In this document: positions 6,205 to 14,550 of the stretch, piece by piece
Layout: the number at the start of each line of letters is the position of its first letter
How positions within the stretch are numbered: position 1 is the first letter of the stretch
NCBI GenBank assembly: GCA_029865675.1
Contig: JARXAU010000185.1
Span: 1 to 17,828 of the forward strand
Reading direction: 5' to 3'
DNA: 17,828 bases
DNA from: Rhodoferax sp.
GTDB taxonomy: Bacteria > Pseudomonadota > Gammaproteobacteria > Burkholderiales > Burkholderiaceae_C
Translations under genes and position numbers: made by a program
The notes under the pieces: generated by a model
What the model was told of the DNA's origin: nothing
What the model saw: only the letters and a program-made list of their open reading frames with translations
The model's database searches: none

Positions 6205-7173
6205 TCAGCAATTTTGCATCAACCAGAGACCGACGGCCTGTGGCAGCGCGAAGAGGTTGGAAGGCGGTGCCCCGGACGGAAAGCCAACGTGGCCACCACC
6301 TCCCGGTTGCCATAAGGTCACCCATTCGCCAACGTCCTCACGCGCAGGGAGCGACGCCGCCGGTACAAATGGATCGTTACGTGCGTTCAGCACCAGAGCC
6401 GGTATGCGAATATGACGCAAGCCCGGCTTGGCCGACGCTTTGCGCCAGTAGGTGTCCGTGTCTTTGAAGCCATGCAACGGCGCGGTGAATATGTTGTCAA
6501 AGGCGTACAAATCGGTGGCCGCCCGCATGGCTTCACCGTCAAACAGGCCGGGAAACTGCTCCAGCTTGCGCAGCGCCTTGGGCTTCATACTATGCAAGAA
6601 CATCCGCGTGTAGACCTGGCGGTTGAAGCCTCGTCCAATACAAGCACCGCTTGCGGCCAGGTCCACCGGTGCACACACCGAAGCGACGGCGCTTACCGTT
6701 TGGCTTGCTGCGCCACCAGCCTCTTGCGCCCAGCGCAGCAGTGCGTTCCCACCTAGGGAAATACCGACGGCGACCACCGGGCCTACATGGCGGCTGCGCA
6801 AACGCTCTAGTATCCAACCAATCTCCTCAAAGTCTCCCGAGTGGTAGGCCCTCGGCGCATGGTTGAGCTCACCACTGCAGCCTCGAAAGTGAACCACCAC
6901 GTAAGCCAAGTGGTGCGCGCGCGCAAAGTCAGCAAAGGACTCCGAGTAATGGCTGCGAGACGAGCCCTCTAAACCGTGAAACAACACTAGCAATGGCGCG
7001 CGCGGAGCGAACGCGTTGACTTGCCAATCGAGATCAATAAAGTCGTGGTCTGGCGTGTGCCAGCGTTCCCGTGTGTAGACGGGCGCCTGTTGCATGACTC
7101 GCCGCCCCAGCCTCGCTGCAACCAGCGTTTGCAGGTTGCCGCCGGGCAACCACCACGGAGCAAAGTAGTTCAT
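6205..7173 (-). CDS. YheT-type alpha/beta-fold hydrolase
   Basis: The protein resembles COG0429/YheT, a predicted cytosolic esterase family with no settled substrate. The start APWWLPGGNLQTL (5-17) is the family hallmark. The oxyanion-loop region is LVLFHGLEGSSRSHY (62-76). The nucleophile is Ser139 in VGISLGGN, and Asp267 (LNARNDPFVP) with His295 (GGGGHVGFPSG) completes the catalytic triad. The length of 322 residues is normal. I used the ATG at 7173; an ATG at 7179 and a TTG at 7188 are alternatives, and none has a clear Shine-Dalgarno. It lies just downstream of the atp terminator and 26 bases upstream of the unknown gene ending at 5630, with which it may be cotranscribed. Confidence 0.9.
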   Translation of the reverse strand: MNYFAPWWLPGGNLQTLVAARLGRRVMQQAPVYTRERWHTPDHDFIDLDWQVNAFAPRAPLLVLFHGLEGSSRSHYSESFADFARAHHLAYVVVHFRGCSGELNHAPRAYHSGDFEEIGWILERLRSRHVGPVVAVGISLGGNALLRWAQEAGGAASQTVSAVASVCAPVDLAASGACIGRGFNRQVYTRMFLHSMKPKALRKLEQFPGLFDGEAMRAATDLYAFDNIFTAPLHGFKDTDTYWRKASAKPGLRHIRIPALVLNARNDPFVPAASLPAREDVGEWVTLWQPGGGGHVGFPSGAPPSNLFALPQAVGLWLMQNC

Positions 7174-7190
7174 AGGCATTTGAACCAAAG

Positions 7191-7214
7191 AAAAAGCCGC
7201 CCAAGGGCGGCTTT
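7191..7214 (-). terminator. Intrinsic terminator of the atp operon
   Basis: On the minus strand AAAGCCGCC-CTTG-GGCGGCTTT forms a 9-bp stem with a tetraloop and runs on into TTTTTCTTT, 23 bases after the atpC stop. The U-tract ends only about 10-15 bases before the hydrolase start. Confidence 0.88.
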
Positions 7215-7237
7215 CGAGTGCTGCAATGAAAAGGTCA

Positions 7238-7654
7238 TCAGCGATTGTGCTGAAATTTTCGCAAAGCCGCCAGTTGCGCAGCCAACATCACTAGCTCCGA
7301 TTGCGCAACTGCCAGATCTACATCACTTTTGGCGTTCTTTAGCGCTTCTTGGGCCAGTGCTCTGGCCGAATTGGCTTTTTCTTCGTCCAAATCTTTACCG
7401 CGAATGGCCGTGTCAGACAGCACTGTCACGCAGTCAGGCTGTACCTCAATGATGCCACCCGCCACGAAAACAAATTCCTCACTCCCATCGGCCTTCTCAA
7501 TGCGCACCGAACCGGGCTTGATGCGAGTGATCAGCGGTGTGTGGCGTGGATAAATGCCCAGTTCGCCAGCCTCTCCCGGCAGCGCAACAAAGCGCGCTTC
7601 TCCAGAGAAAATGGACTCCTCGGCACTCACCACATCAACGTGGATAGTGTTCAT
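7238..7654 (-). CDS. atpC: ATP synthase F1 subunit epsilon
   Basis: Epsilon is part of the central stalk of F1 and inhibits ATP hydrolysis through its C-terminal helices. The 138-residue protein has the N-terminal beta-sandwich (HVDVVSAEESIFSGEA, LPGEAGELGIYPRHTPLIT at about 25-43). This is followed by a helical hairpin (about 88-138) rich in Ala, Glu and Lys, as expected. It is the last gene of the operon, starting 3 bases after the atpD stop, so translation is probably coupled. A strong terminator follows. Length and motifs are normal, with no truncation. Confidence 0.97.
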   Translation of the reverse strand: MNTIHVDVVSAEESIFSGEARFVALPGEAGELGIYPRHTPLITRIKPGSVRIEKADGSEEFVFVAGGIIEVQPDCVTVLSDTAIRGKDLDEEKANSARALAQEALKNAKSDVDLAVAQSELVMLAAQLAALRKFQHNR

Positions 7655-7657
7655 GGC

Positions 7658-9073
7658 TTAGACCTTTTTCGCTTTCTCAAAGGCTTCATCGATCGTCCCC
7701 ACCATATAGAACGCTTGCTCAGGCAAATGATCGCATTCACCTGCCACGATCATTTTGAATCCACGGATGGTTTCCGCCAAAGTAACGTACTTGCCAGGCG
7801 AGCCGGTGAATACTTCGGCAACGTGGAAGGGCTGCGACAGGAAACGCTGGATTTTCCGGGCGCGGGCTACCGTGAGCTTGTCTTCAGGCGCCAGCTCATC
7901 CATTCCTAGAATCGCAATAATGTCGCGCAATTCCTTGTAGCGCTGCAAAGTACCCTGCACTGCGCGCGCTGTGTTGTAGTGCTCCTCGCCCACCACATTG
8001 GGGTCGAGCTGGCGGCTGGTGGAATCGAGCGGATCGACCGCGGGATAAATACCCAGCGACGCGATATCGCGGGACAGCACCACTGTGGAATCCAAGTGCG
8101 CGAATGTGGTGGCTGGCGATGGGTCGGTCAAGTCATCGGCCGGCACGTACACCGCCTGGATGGAGGTGATGGAGCCGACTTTGGTGGACGTGATTCGCTC
8201 TTGCAAACGTCCCATTTCTTCCGCCAGCGTAGGCTGGTAGCCCACGGCGGATGGCATACGCCCCAAAAGCGCAGACACTTCAGTTCCGGCCAAGGTGTAG
8301 CGGTAAATGTTGTCAACGAAGAAGAGCACGTCTCGGCCCTCGTCGCGGAAGGATTCGGCGATCGTGAGCCCAGTCAAAGCCACGCGCAAGCGATTACCCG
8401 GGGGTTCGTTCATCTGACCGTAGACCATCGCCACTTTGGACTTGGACAGGTCTTCGAGGTCCACCACGCCGGAATCGGCCATCTCGTGGTAGAAGTCGTT
8501 CCCCTCACGGGTACGTTCGCCTACACCAGCGAACACCGACAAACCGCTGTGCGCCTTGGCAATGTTGTTAATCAATTCCATCATGTTGACCGTCTTGCCT
8601 ACTCCGGCACCACCAAACAGACCGACCTTGCCACCCTTAGCGAAGGGACAAACCAAGTCAATCACCTTGATGCCGGTCTCAAGCAGCTCTTGCGAGGGGC
8701 TCAGATCGTCGTAGGTCGGTGCCTTGCGGTGAATCGACATGTGCAGGGCGGCGTCTACCGGGCCGCGCTCGTCAATAGGCGCGCCCAGCACGTCCATAAT
8801 GCGCCCCAGTGTCGCTTGGCCCACTGGCACCATGATCGGCTTGTCGGTGTTTTGCACGATCATGCCGCGACGCAGGCCGTCCGAAGAACCCAGCGCAATA
8901 GTACGGACAATGCCGTCGCCGAGTTGCTGCTGCACTTCTAACGTCAAGGAGGAGCCATCCATCTTCAGCGCGTCGTAAATGCCGGGCATCTTGTCACGCG
9001 GGAATTCCACGTCAACGACGGCACCAATACACTGAACAATTTTTCCCTGAACTTGGGAGTTAGCTTGAGCCAT
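7658..9073 (-). CDS. atpD: ATP synthase F1 subunit beta (catalytic)
   Basis: Beta carries the catalytic sites of F1 ATP synthase, making ATP from ADP and phosphate at the cytoplasmic face. The 471-residue product has the P-loop GGAGVGKT (154-161), the catalytic glutamate in GERTREGND (Glu186), the Walker B strand DVLFFVDNIYR, and ALLGRMPSAVGYQPTL. The C-terminal contact segment reads DELAPED in place of the E. coli DELSEED. I chose the ATG at 9073 (MAQANSQVQGK) with GGAG about 7 bases upstream; a TTG four codons earlier (9085) overlaps that Shine-Dalgarno and is unlikely. It lies between atpG and atpC in the operon. Confidence 0.98.
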   Translation of the reverse strand: MAQANSQVQGKIVQCIGAVVDVEFPRDKMPGIYDALKMDGSSLTLEVQQQLGDGIVRTIALGSSDGLRRGMIVQNTDKPIMVPVGQATLGRIMDVLGAPIDERGPVDAALHMSIHRKAPTYDDLSPSQELLETGIKVIDLVCPFAKGGKVGLFGGAGVGKTVNMMELINNIAKAHSGLSVFAGVGERTREGNDFYHEMADSGVVDLEDLSKSKVAMVYGQMNEPPGNRLRVALTGLTIAESFRDEGRDVLFFVDNIYRYTLAGTEVSALLGRMPSAVGYQPTLAEEMGRLQERITSTKVGSITSIQAVYVPADDLTDPSPATTFAHLDSTVVLSRDIASLGIYPAVDPLDSTSRQLDPNVVGEEHYNTARAVQGTLQRYKELRDIIAILGMDELAPEDKLTVARARKIQRFLSQPFHVAEVFTGSPGKYVTLAETIRGFKMIVAGECDHLPEQAFYMVGTIDEAFEKAKKV

Positions 9074-9132
9074 TTGTCGCTCCAAAAATAAAATCTTTAA
9101 CGGTTACTCTTCTTGACTTGAACTGCGGGGGT

Positions 9133-10011
9133 TTAAACCGCTGCAGCTCCGGCCACAATTTCGGACAACTCTTTGGTAATCGCTGCCTGTCGGGTTTTGT
9201 TGTAGATCAACTTCAACTCACCGATCACACTTCCCGCGTTGTCAGTGGCCGCCTTCATCGCTACCATTCGCGCAGACTGCTCAGACGCCATATTTTCTGC
9301 AACAGCTTGGTAGACCAGCGCTTCCACATATCGCATCAATAAATCGTCGATAACGGACTGGGCATCAGGCTCGTAGATGTAATCCCACGCATGCTGCGTG
9401 CCGCTGGCGGCAGTTTGAGCATGCATGTCCGCTGCGGACAGCGGCAACAACTGCTGGACTACCGCTTCCTGCTTCATCGTGTTGATGAACCTGGTGTAGC
9501 AAAGGTACACCGCGTTGACCTCTCCTCTGGAGTACGCGTCAAGCAGGACTTTGACCGGGCCGATCAGCTTTTCCAAATGAGGCGTGTCGCCCAACTGGGT
9601 TGCATGCGACACCACAGTAGCGCCCACTCGGTTCAAAAAGCCCAAGCCCTTGTTGCCCACAGCGACAGCACTCACGCCCATGCCGAGGGCCTGCAATTCT
9701 TTCAACTTGCCGGTCACCCCACGCAACACGTTGGTGTTCATGCCGCCGCACAGGCCTTTGTCCGTCGTAACCACAATGAAGCCAGTGGTTCTGGCTTCAT
9801 TGATTTGCATATAGGCATGCGTGTATTCAGGATTGGCCTGGCCGAGGTGAGAGGCGATATTGCGGATCTTCTCGCTGTAAGGCCGGGCCGCACGCATCCG
9901 TTCTTGCGCCTTGCGCATTTTGGATGCGGCCACCATTTCCATGGCTTTGGTGATCTTGCGGGTGTTTTCCACCGACTTGATCTTGCCGCGTATTTCCTTA
10001 CCTGCTGCCAT
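9133..10011 (-). CDS. atpG: ATP synthase F1 subunit gamma
   Basis: Gamma is the rotating shaft of F1. The N-terminal helix AAGKEIRGKIKSVENTRKIT (2-21) followed by KAMEMVAASKMRKAQ, and the C-terminal NAGSVIGELKLIYNKTRQ helix, form the coiled coil that sits inside the alpha3beta3 ring. The GFIVVTTDKGLCGGMNTNV segment of the Rossmann-like globular domain lies around residue 77-95. The length of 292 is normal for betaproteobacteria. A strong Shine-Dalgarno (GGAGG) lies 6 bases before the ATG. It lies 29 bases after the atpA stop and about 60 bases before atpD. Confidence 0.98.
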   Translation of the reverse strand: MAAGKEIRGKIKSVENTRKITKAMEMVAASKMRKAQERMRAARPYSEKIRNIASHLGQANPEYTHAYMQINEARTTGFIVVTTDKGLCGGMNTNVLRGVTGKLKELQALGMGVSAVAVGNKGLGFLNRVGATVVSHATQLGDTPHLEKLIGPVKVLLDAYSRGEVNAVYLCYTRFINTMKQEAVVQQLLPLSAADMHAQTAASGTQHAWDYIYEPDAQSVIDDLLMRYVEALVYQAVAENMASEQSARMVAMKAATDNAGSVIGELKLIYNKTRQAAITKELSEIVAGAAAV

Positions 10012-10040
10012 TCGGGCCTCCGTGGTACATAAGAGTCGAA

Positions 10041-11594
10041 TTAAGCGAAGGTCTTTTTGAACGCTGCAATCGCAGTATTCAACTCTGCCTCAGCATCTTT
10101 ATCCATGGCTTTGTCGGCTTCGAGCTTGGCTAAGAGAGCCGCGTGCTTATCCTTGAGGTACGCATGCATTCCATGCTCGAAAGCCAAAACCCTCTTAACC
10201 TCGATGTCGTCCATGAAGCCTTTGTTTACGGAGTAGAGCGTTGCGCCCATCAGGCTAATCGTCAAGGGGCTGTACTGGGCCTGCTTTAGCAATTCAGTTA
10301 CGCGGGCACCACGGTCGAGTTGCTTTCGGGTCGCTTCGTCAAGGTCCGATGCAAACTGCGCAAACGCCGCCAGCTCGCGGTACTGCGCTAAGTCAGTACG
10401 AATACCGCCAGACAGACCTTTGATCAGCTTGGTCTGCGCTGCGCCGCCGACGCGAGACACCGAAATACCAGCGTTAATTGCAGGGCGAATGCCAGCGTTA
10501 AAGAGACTGGTTTCCAAGAAGATCTGGCCATCGGTAATCGATATCACATTCGTTGGCACGAAGGCGGACACGTCGCCCGCTTGGGTTTCAATGATCGGCA
10601 ATGCCGTCAATGAGCCGGTCTTACCTTTCACAGCACCCTTGGTGAAGTCCTCGACATACTTCGCGTTGACGCGCGCTGCACGCTCCAGCAACCGGCTATG
10701 GAGATAAAAAACGTCACCAGGATAGGCTTCGCGGCCCGGTGGACGTCGCAATAGCAACGACACCTGGCGGTAGGCAACGGCTTGCTTGGATAAATCGTCA
10801 TAGACGATTAAGGCGTCTTCGCCGCGGTCTCGGAAGTACTCACCCATCGTGCAGCCGGAATACGCCGATACAAATTGCATCGCTGCGGATTCAGATGCGG
10901 TAGCGGCCACCACGATCGTGTATTCCATAGCGCCAGCTTGCTCAAGCGCACGCACCACATTCTTAACCGACGATGCTTTCTGGCCAATCGCGACATAAAC
11001 ACAGGTCATGTTCTGACCCTTTTGGTTGATGATCGCGTCAATTGCAACCGCAGTTTTGCCAGTCTGACGATCGCCAATGATCAGCTCGCGCTGGCCGCGA
11101 CCGACTGGAACCATGGAGTCGATCGACTTCAGTCCAGTCTGCATGGGCTGGCTCACGGATTCGCGGGCAATCACACCGGGTGCGACTTTTTCGATCACAT
11201 CGGTCATCTTCGCGTTGATCGGTCCTTTGCCGTCGATCGGTTGGCCAAGGGCGTTGACCACGCGGCCCTTCAGCTCAGGACCCACTGGCACCTCAAGAAT
11301 ACGTCCGGTGCACTTCACCGTATCGCCTTCGGAGATGTGCTCGTATTCGCCCAAGATCACGGAGCCGACGGAGTCACGCTCAAGATTCAGTGCTAATCCA
11401 TAAGTGGGCAGGCCATCGCTGCCAGCCGGAAACTCCAGCATTTCGCCCTGCATCACGTCAGAAAGACCATGAATGCGACAAATACCGTCGGTCACCGACA
11501 CAACGGTACCTTGGTTACGTATGTCGGCAGTGGCGGAAAGCCCTTCGATACGGCTCTTAATCAGTTCGGAGATTTCTGCGGGATTGAGTTGCAT
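10041..11594 (-). CDS. atpA: ATP synthase F1 subunit alpha
   Basis: Alpha holds the non-catalytic nucleotide sites of F1 and contributes the arginine finger. The 517-residue product shows the P-loop GDRQTGKT (174-181), VYVAIGQKASSVKNVV, the signature PAINAGISVSRVGGAAQ with the arginine-finger residue in SVSRVGG, and the C-terminal helical domain ending AIAAFKKTFA. I chose the ATG at 11594 (MQLNPAEISELIKSRIEGL) with GAAGGAAAG about 5 bases upstream. The TTG-type extension to 11627 would include that Shine-Dalgarno and is rejected. It lies in the usual place between atpH and atpG. Confidence 0.98.
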   Translation of the reverse strand: MQLNPAEISELIKSRIEGLSATADIRNQGTVVSVTDGICRIHGLSDVMQGEMLEFPAGSDGLPTYGLALNLERDSVGSVILGEYEHISEGDTVKCTGRILEVPVGPELKGRVVNALGQPIDGKGPINAKMTDVIEKVAPGVIARESVSQPMQTGLKSIDSMVPVGRGQRELIIGDRQTGKTAVAIDAIINQKGQNMTCVYVAIGQKASSVKNVVRALEQAGAMEYTIVVAATASESAAMQFVSAYSGCTMGEYFRDRGEDALIVYDDLSKQAVAYRQVSLLLRRPPGREAYPGDVFYLHSRLLERAARVNAKYVEDFTKGAVKGKTGSLTALPIIETQAGDVSAFVPTNVISITDGQIFLETSLFNAGIRPAINAGISVSRVGGAAQTKLIKGLSGGIRTDLAQYRELAAFAQFASDLDEATRKQLDRGARVTELLKQAQYSPLTISLMGATLYSVNKGFMDDIEVKRVLAFEHGMHAYLKDKHAALLAKLEADKAMDKDAEAELNTAIAAFKKTFA

Positions 11595-11644
11595 GACTCT
11601 TTCCTTCTTTCTTGGTTGTGGCAACAAAGCGAGAGGCTTACACC

Positions 11645-12175
11645 TCAGGCTGTGAGAGCCGCTTTCATTTGATCTAAACGGGCTTTGACTGAGGTGTCGA
11701 GCACTTCGTCGCCTACCGCCACACGAATGCCGCCAATCAACTCGGCGTCAAGGACGACCGCCAAACTGAGCTTGCGGGTAAACAGCTTCTCTAAAGTTAC
11801 TGCAAGGTCTGCTAGCGCGCCAGCCTCGATAGGAAACGCGCTGTAAACGACTGCGTCTGACGATCCGCTTTTGGCGTTTTTCAACGCTTTAAACAACACC
11901 GCTATTTCTGGCAATACCCCAGTACGGTTGTTCTCTATCACGGTGCGCAAGAAGTTTTTACCCTTCTCTGGAAGCTCTGCCTTCATCACACCAGTGACAA
12001 GATCGAACACTTGTGCGTCGGTGGTTTTAGGGTTGTTGGCAAACTGCCGCAAGGTGTCGTCGTCGACTATCGCAGCGAGCTCGTTGAGCCAAACCGCTGC
12101 CGTCTCCAAGTCCGATTGCACGGCCTTGTACAAAGCTTCGGCGTAGGGTCTCGCTATCGTGGCAAGTTCAGCCAT
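11645..12175 (-). CDS. atpH: ATP synthase F1 subunit delta
   Basis: Delta joins the top of F1 to the b-subunit stator. The 176-residue protein begins MAELATIARPYAEALYKAVQ, the conserved N-terminal helix of the OSCP/delta family. It ends with the typical DAELIGGIRVAVGDEVLDTSVKARL stretch (about 142-166), which matches the family C-terminal signature. AAGGGAA lies about 5 bases before the ATG, and the gene starts 10 bases after atpF. Length is normal. Confidence 0.97.
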   Translation of the reverse strand: MAELATIARPYAEALYKAVQSDLETAAVWLNELAAIVDDDTLRQFANNPKTTDAQVFDLVTGVMKAELPEKGKNFLRTVIENNRTGVLPEIAVLFKALKNAKSGSSDAVVYSAFPIEAGALADLAVTLEKLFTRKLSLAVVLDAELIGGIRVAVGDEVLDTSVKARLDQMKAALTA

Positions 12176-12185
12176 GGCAGTTCCC

Positions 12186-12656
12186 TTACAGCTCAGTCTT
12201 CAGGCGCGAGAGCAAATCTGCATGCACACTGACATTGACTTCTTTGCGCAAAATCTGCTCGGCACCCTTGACAGCTAACGCAGCAACTTGCTCGCGCAAT
12301 GCTTCCCGCGCCTTCACCGACTGTTGCTCTGCGTCTACCTTGGCAGCCGCAACAATACGATTCGCCTCTTCGACAGCACGTAACTTGGCGTCTGCCACGA
12401 TGGACTGGGCACGGCGCTCGGCATCAGCCAAGCGTCCCGCAGTCTCATTGCGCGAGCTAACCAGTTCGGCTTCCACACGTTTGTTGGCAGAGGAAAGTTC
12501 GGCTTTAGCCTTGTCGGCGGCGGCTAAGCCGTCGGCGATTTTCTGTGCCCGCTCGTCCAGCGCTTTCGTGATCGGGGGCCACACGAATTTCATCGTGAAC
12601 CACACCAGGATCGCAAAAACGATAGCCTGCAGGAACAGGGTTGCGTTGATGTTCAC
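12186..12656 (-). CDS. atpF: ATP synthase Fo subunit b
   Basis: Subunit b forms the peripheral stalk dimer. The single 156-residue copy has one N-terminal membrane helix (FLQAIVFAILVWFTMKFVWPP, about 8-28) followed by a long charged, alanine-rich coiled coil with no break. The start codon is GTG at 12656 with GAAGGA about 8 bases upstream. Only one b-type gene is present, so the stator is probably a b2 homodimer rather than the b/b' heterodimer of alphaproteobacterial and cyanobacterial phototrophs. Confidence 0.97.
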   Translation of the reverse strand: MNINATLFLQAIVFAILVWFTMKFVWPPITKALDERAQKIADGLAAADKAKAELSSANKRVEAELVSSRNETAGRLADAERRAQSIVADAKLRAVEEANRIVAAAKVDAEQQSVKAREALREQVAALAVKGAEQILRKEVNVSVHADLLSRLKTEL

Positions 12657-12691
12657 GGTTTGATTCCTTCTCTAACGTGAAGGGCCGTCGA

Positions 12692-12940
12692 TTACTTCAG
12701 AACGAAGGGGTTTGCGAATGCGAACAACAGTGCGATCGCAACGCCAATCAGGAACGCAGCGTCGATCAAGCCAGCCAAGATGAACATCTTGGTTTGCAGT
12801 TCGTTCATCAACTCAGGCTGCCGCGCAGAAGATTCGAGGAACTTGCCGCCCATCAGCGCAATGCCTATGGAAGCGCCGATAGCACCCAAACCAACGATGA
12901 TGCCGCAAGCCAAAGCCACGAGACCGAGAATGTTTTCCAT
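12692..12940 (-). CDS. atpE: ATP synthase Fo subunit c (proteolipid)
   Basis: Subunit c forms the ion-carrying rotor ring. The 82-residue protein is a two-helix hairpin with the glycine-rich first helix (GIIVGLGAIGASIGIALMGG, about 13-32) and the polar loop ARQPE (39-43). The second helix carries the ion carboxylate Asp60 in LAGLIDAAFLIG. Asp at this site without neighbouring Ser/Thr ligands indicates proton rather than sodium coupling (known from the family). A clear GGAG lies about 7 bases before the ATG. Confidence 0.98.
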   Translation of the reverse strand: MENILGLVALACGIIVGLGAIGASIGIALMGGKFLESSARQPELMNELQTKMFILAGLIDAAFLIGVAIALLFAFANPFVLK

Positions 12941-12991
12941 GAAAAGCTCCTAAAGATAGTGGAAAAAGAAAACCGAAAAAACCGAACTGCG

Positions 12992-13870
12992 TCAATGTGC
13001 GTCGTGCGCCTGACCCGTGTAAATCAGCGTAAGCATCATGAAAATAAATGCTTGCAAAGTGATGACGAGAATGTGGAATAAGGTCCACACCGTGCCCGCA
13101 AGAATGTGGCCAATCGCTAATCCAACACCGGTAACCGACAGCGCCCAACCGCCACCCATCAGGGCGATCAGCATGAACACCAACTCGCCAGCGAACATGT
13201 TTCCGAACAGTCGCATGCCGTGTGACACGGTTTTAGCAACGTACTCAATCATCTGCATCAAAAAATTGATGGGATAAAGCGCCCAATGGTCACCAAAAGG
13301 CGCTGCAATCAGCTCATGCGCCCACCCGCCTAAGCCCTTGATTTTGATGTTGTAGACCACGCAGATAAACAACACTGAACATGACAAGCCCAGCGTGGTG
13401 GACAAATCGGCGGTCGGGACTACGCGCATGTAATCGTTGAAGCCTAGCGCTGGGCCTGCGCCGTGCCAAATTTGCGGAATCAAATCCACTGGCAACATAT
13501 CCATCGCGTTCATCAGAAAAATCCAGACAAACACGGTCAAAGCCAACGGAGAGATCAGCTTGCGACTTTTCGCGTTGTGAATCACGCCTTTGGCCTGGTT
13601 TTCGACCATTTCAGAAAGAATCTCCACCGCTGCCTGAAAGCGACCTGGCACGCCGGAAGTGGCACGGCGGGACGCAAGCCACAGAACAAAACAACCGACT
13701 ACACCCAGCAGGACAGAGAAGAGAACCGAATCAAAGTTAAACAGACTGAAGTCAACAATATTGACCTGTTTCACGTTCTCAAACGAAAAATCTTTTTGCA
13801 AATGTTGCAAATGGTGCTGAATGTATTCACCAGCATCGGGACCCTGTGTCCCCGTGTTTTCTGAAGCCAT
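12992..13870 (-). CDS. atpB: ATP synthase Fo subunit a
   Basis: Subunit a provides the proton half-channels against the c-ring in the inner membrane. The 292-residue protein has several strongly hydrophobic helices. It contains the essential arginine in SHGMRLFGNMFAGELVF (Arg220), the conserved NAMDMLPVDLIP (121-132) and the C-terminal LQAFIFMMLTLIYTGQAHD. The long hydrophilic N-terminus (about 1-45, with HHLQHLQ) is typical of betaproteobacteria. The gene sits between atpI and atpE, 51 bases before atpE. Confidence 0.97.
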   Translation of the reverse strand: MASENTGTQGPDAGEYIQHHLQHLQKDFSFENVKQVNIVDFSLFNFDSVLFSVLLGVVGCFVLWLASRRATSGVPGRFQAAVEILSEMVENQAKGVIHNAKSRKLISPLALTVFVWIFLMNAMDMLPVDLIPQIWHGAGPALGFNDYMRVVPTADLSTTLGLSCSVLFICVVYNIKIKGLGGWAHELIAAPFGDHWALYPINFLMQMIEYVAKTVSHGMRLFGNMFAGELVFMLIALMGGGWALSVTGVGLAIGHILAGTVWTLFHILVITLQAFIFMMLTLIYTGQAHDAH

Positions 13871-13883
13871 AAATCACCAAAAA

Positions 13884-14399
13884 TCAATTAGAAATATGCC
13901 AACTACGACGTCGAGAGTGCATCCACGCGGCCACCCAATACATCTTCATCGTCACAACGAAGCCAGCCACCAGGGCTAACCAATTCAGCGGCTGCACCAG
14001 CTTGGGCGCCAAGACCAACATGGCAACCGTCGAAGCGATCTTGACCGACTCCCACATTACAAAACCCAACATCACAGCCCCCGAATCGGGAACTGAACGT
14101 AGACGCTGCAGACCGCAAACCATGAGCGCCGATGGCAACACCACCGACAGCGCTCCGTAAGCAGCGGACCACCCCCCCACAGCGCTGCCCAACAAACCAA
14201 CCGTTACGGCAAACACACAACCCGCAGACACTTGCCATGCTACAACCAACCAAGGAGACGATGCGCGATTGCGCGTTCGCCACTGGCTTGCCTCAAGCGC
14301 CGTTAAGGGCTTGAATTCTGGATCCGGGACACCACCTATGCTGTACGAATCAGCCCGTTGGCTCGGTTCGCATTCCGCCCCGTTCTGCACTGTTCTCAT
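13884..14399 (-). CDS. atpI: ATP synthase-associated membrane protein I
   Basis: AtpI is a small inner-membrane protein encoded first in many atp operons. It is thought to help c-ring assembly or Mg2+ uptake and is not part of the final enzyme. The 171-residue product has an N-terminal hydrophilic stretch with PEFKPLTALEASQWR (about 27-41). Four hydrophobic helices follow, including VGGWSAAYGALSVVLPSALM and WESVKIASTVAMLVLAPKLV, and the conserved VTMKMYWVAAWM near the end. The N-terminal 25 residues show no clear conservation and there is no Shine-Dalgarno at the ATG (14399), so the exact start is uncertain. It is the first gene after the putative atp promoter. Confidence 0.88.
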   Translation of the reverse strand: MRTVQNGAECEPSQRADSYSIGGVPDPEFKPLTALEASQWRTRNRASSPWLVVAWQVSAGCVFAVTVGLLGSAVGGWSAAYGALSVVLPSALMVCGLQRLRSVPDSGAVMLGFVMWESVKIASTVAMLVLAPKLVQPLNWLALVAGFVVTMKMYWVAAWMHSRRRSWHISN

Positions 14400-14428
14400 T
14401 AGCGGGGCTTACGTTCGAGTTACAGTCG

Positions 14429-14457
14429 TTGCGATAGCTACAGCCCATGATTATACG
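14429..14457 (+). promoter_or_regulatory. Possible divergent promoter for ybeD-lipB-lipA
   Basis: TTGCGA (14429-14434) and TATACG (14452-14457) are 17 bases apart on the plus strand, each matching four of six consensus bases. The -10 overlaps the atp -10 on the other strand, since the ATTATA core is nearly palindromic. Confidence 0.35.
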
Positions 14458-14476
14458 TAGAAAACCAGCGCTGCAA
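14450..14476 (-). promoter_or_regulatory. Probable atp operon promoter
   Basis: On the minus strand a perfect -10 TATAAT (14455-14450) lies 15 bases after a partial -35 TTGCAG (14476-14471). Transcription would start near 14443, about 44 bases before the atpI start. The short spacer makes the -35 doubtful. Confidence 0.55.
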
Positions 14477-14550
14477 GGCCCCCATTCGGATTTCTGCAGC
14501 CTGTGATTGCGTTGACCGCGCGCCTGAACCTTTTCAAGAAACGACCCGCC

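Noticed and set aside
7979..8941. 320-residue plus-strand frame
   Set aside because: It is antisense to atpD, which is a full-length, motif-complete beta subunit.
7658..12656. A second b-type (b') gene or a sodium-type c subunit, checked because of the phototrophic context
   Set aside because: Only one atpF is present, and AtpE has Asp60 without the Ser/Thr ligands of sodium rings. This is a standard proton-type betaproteobacterial operon.
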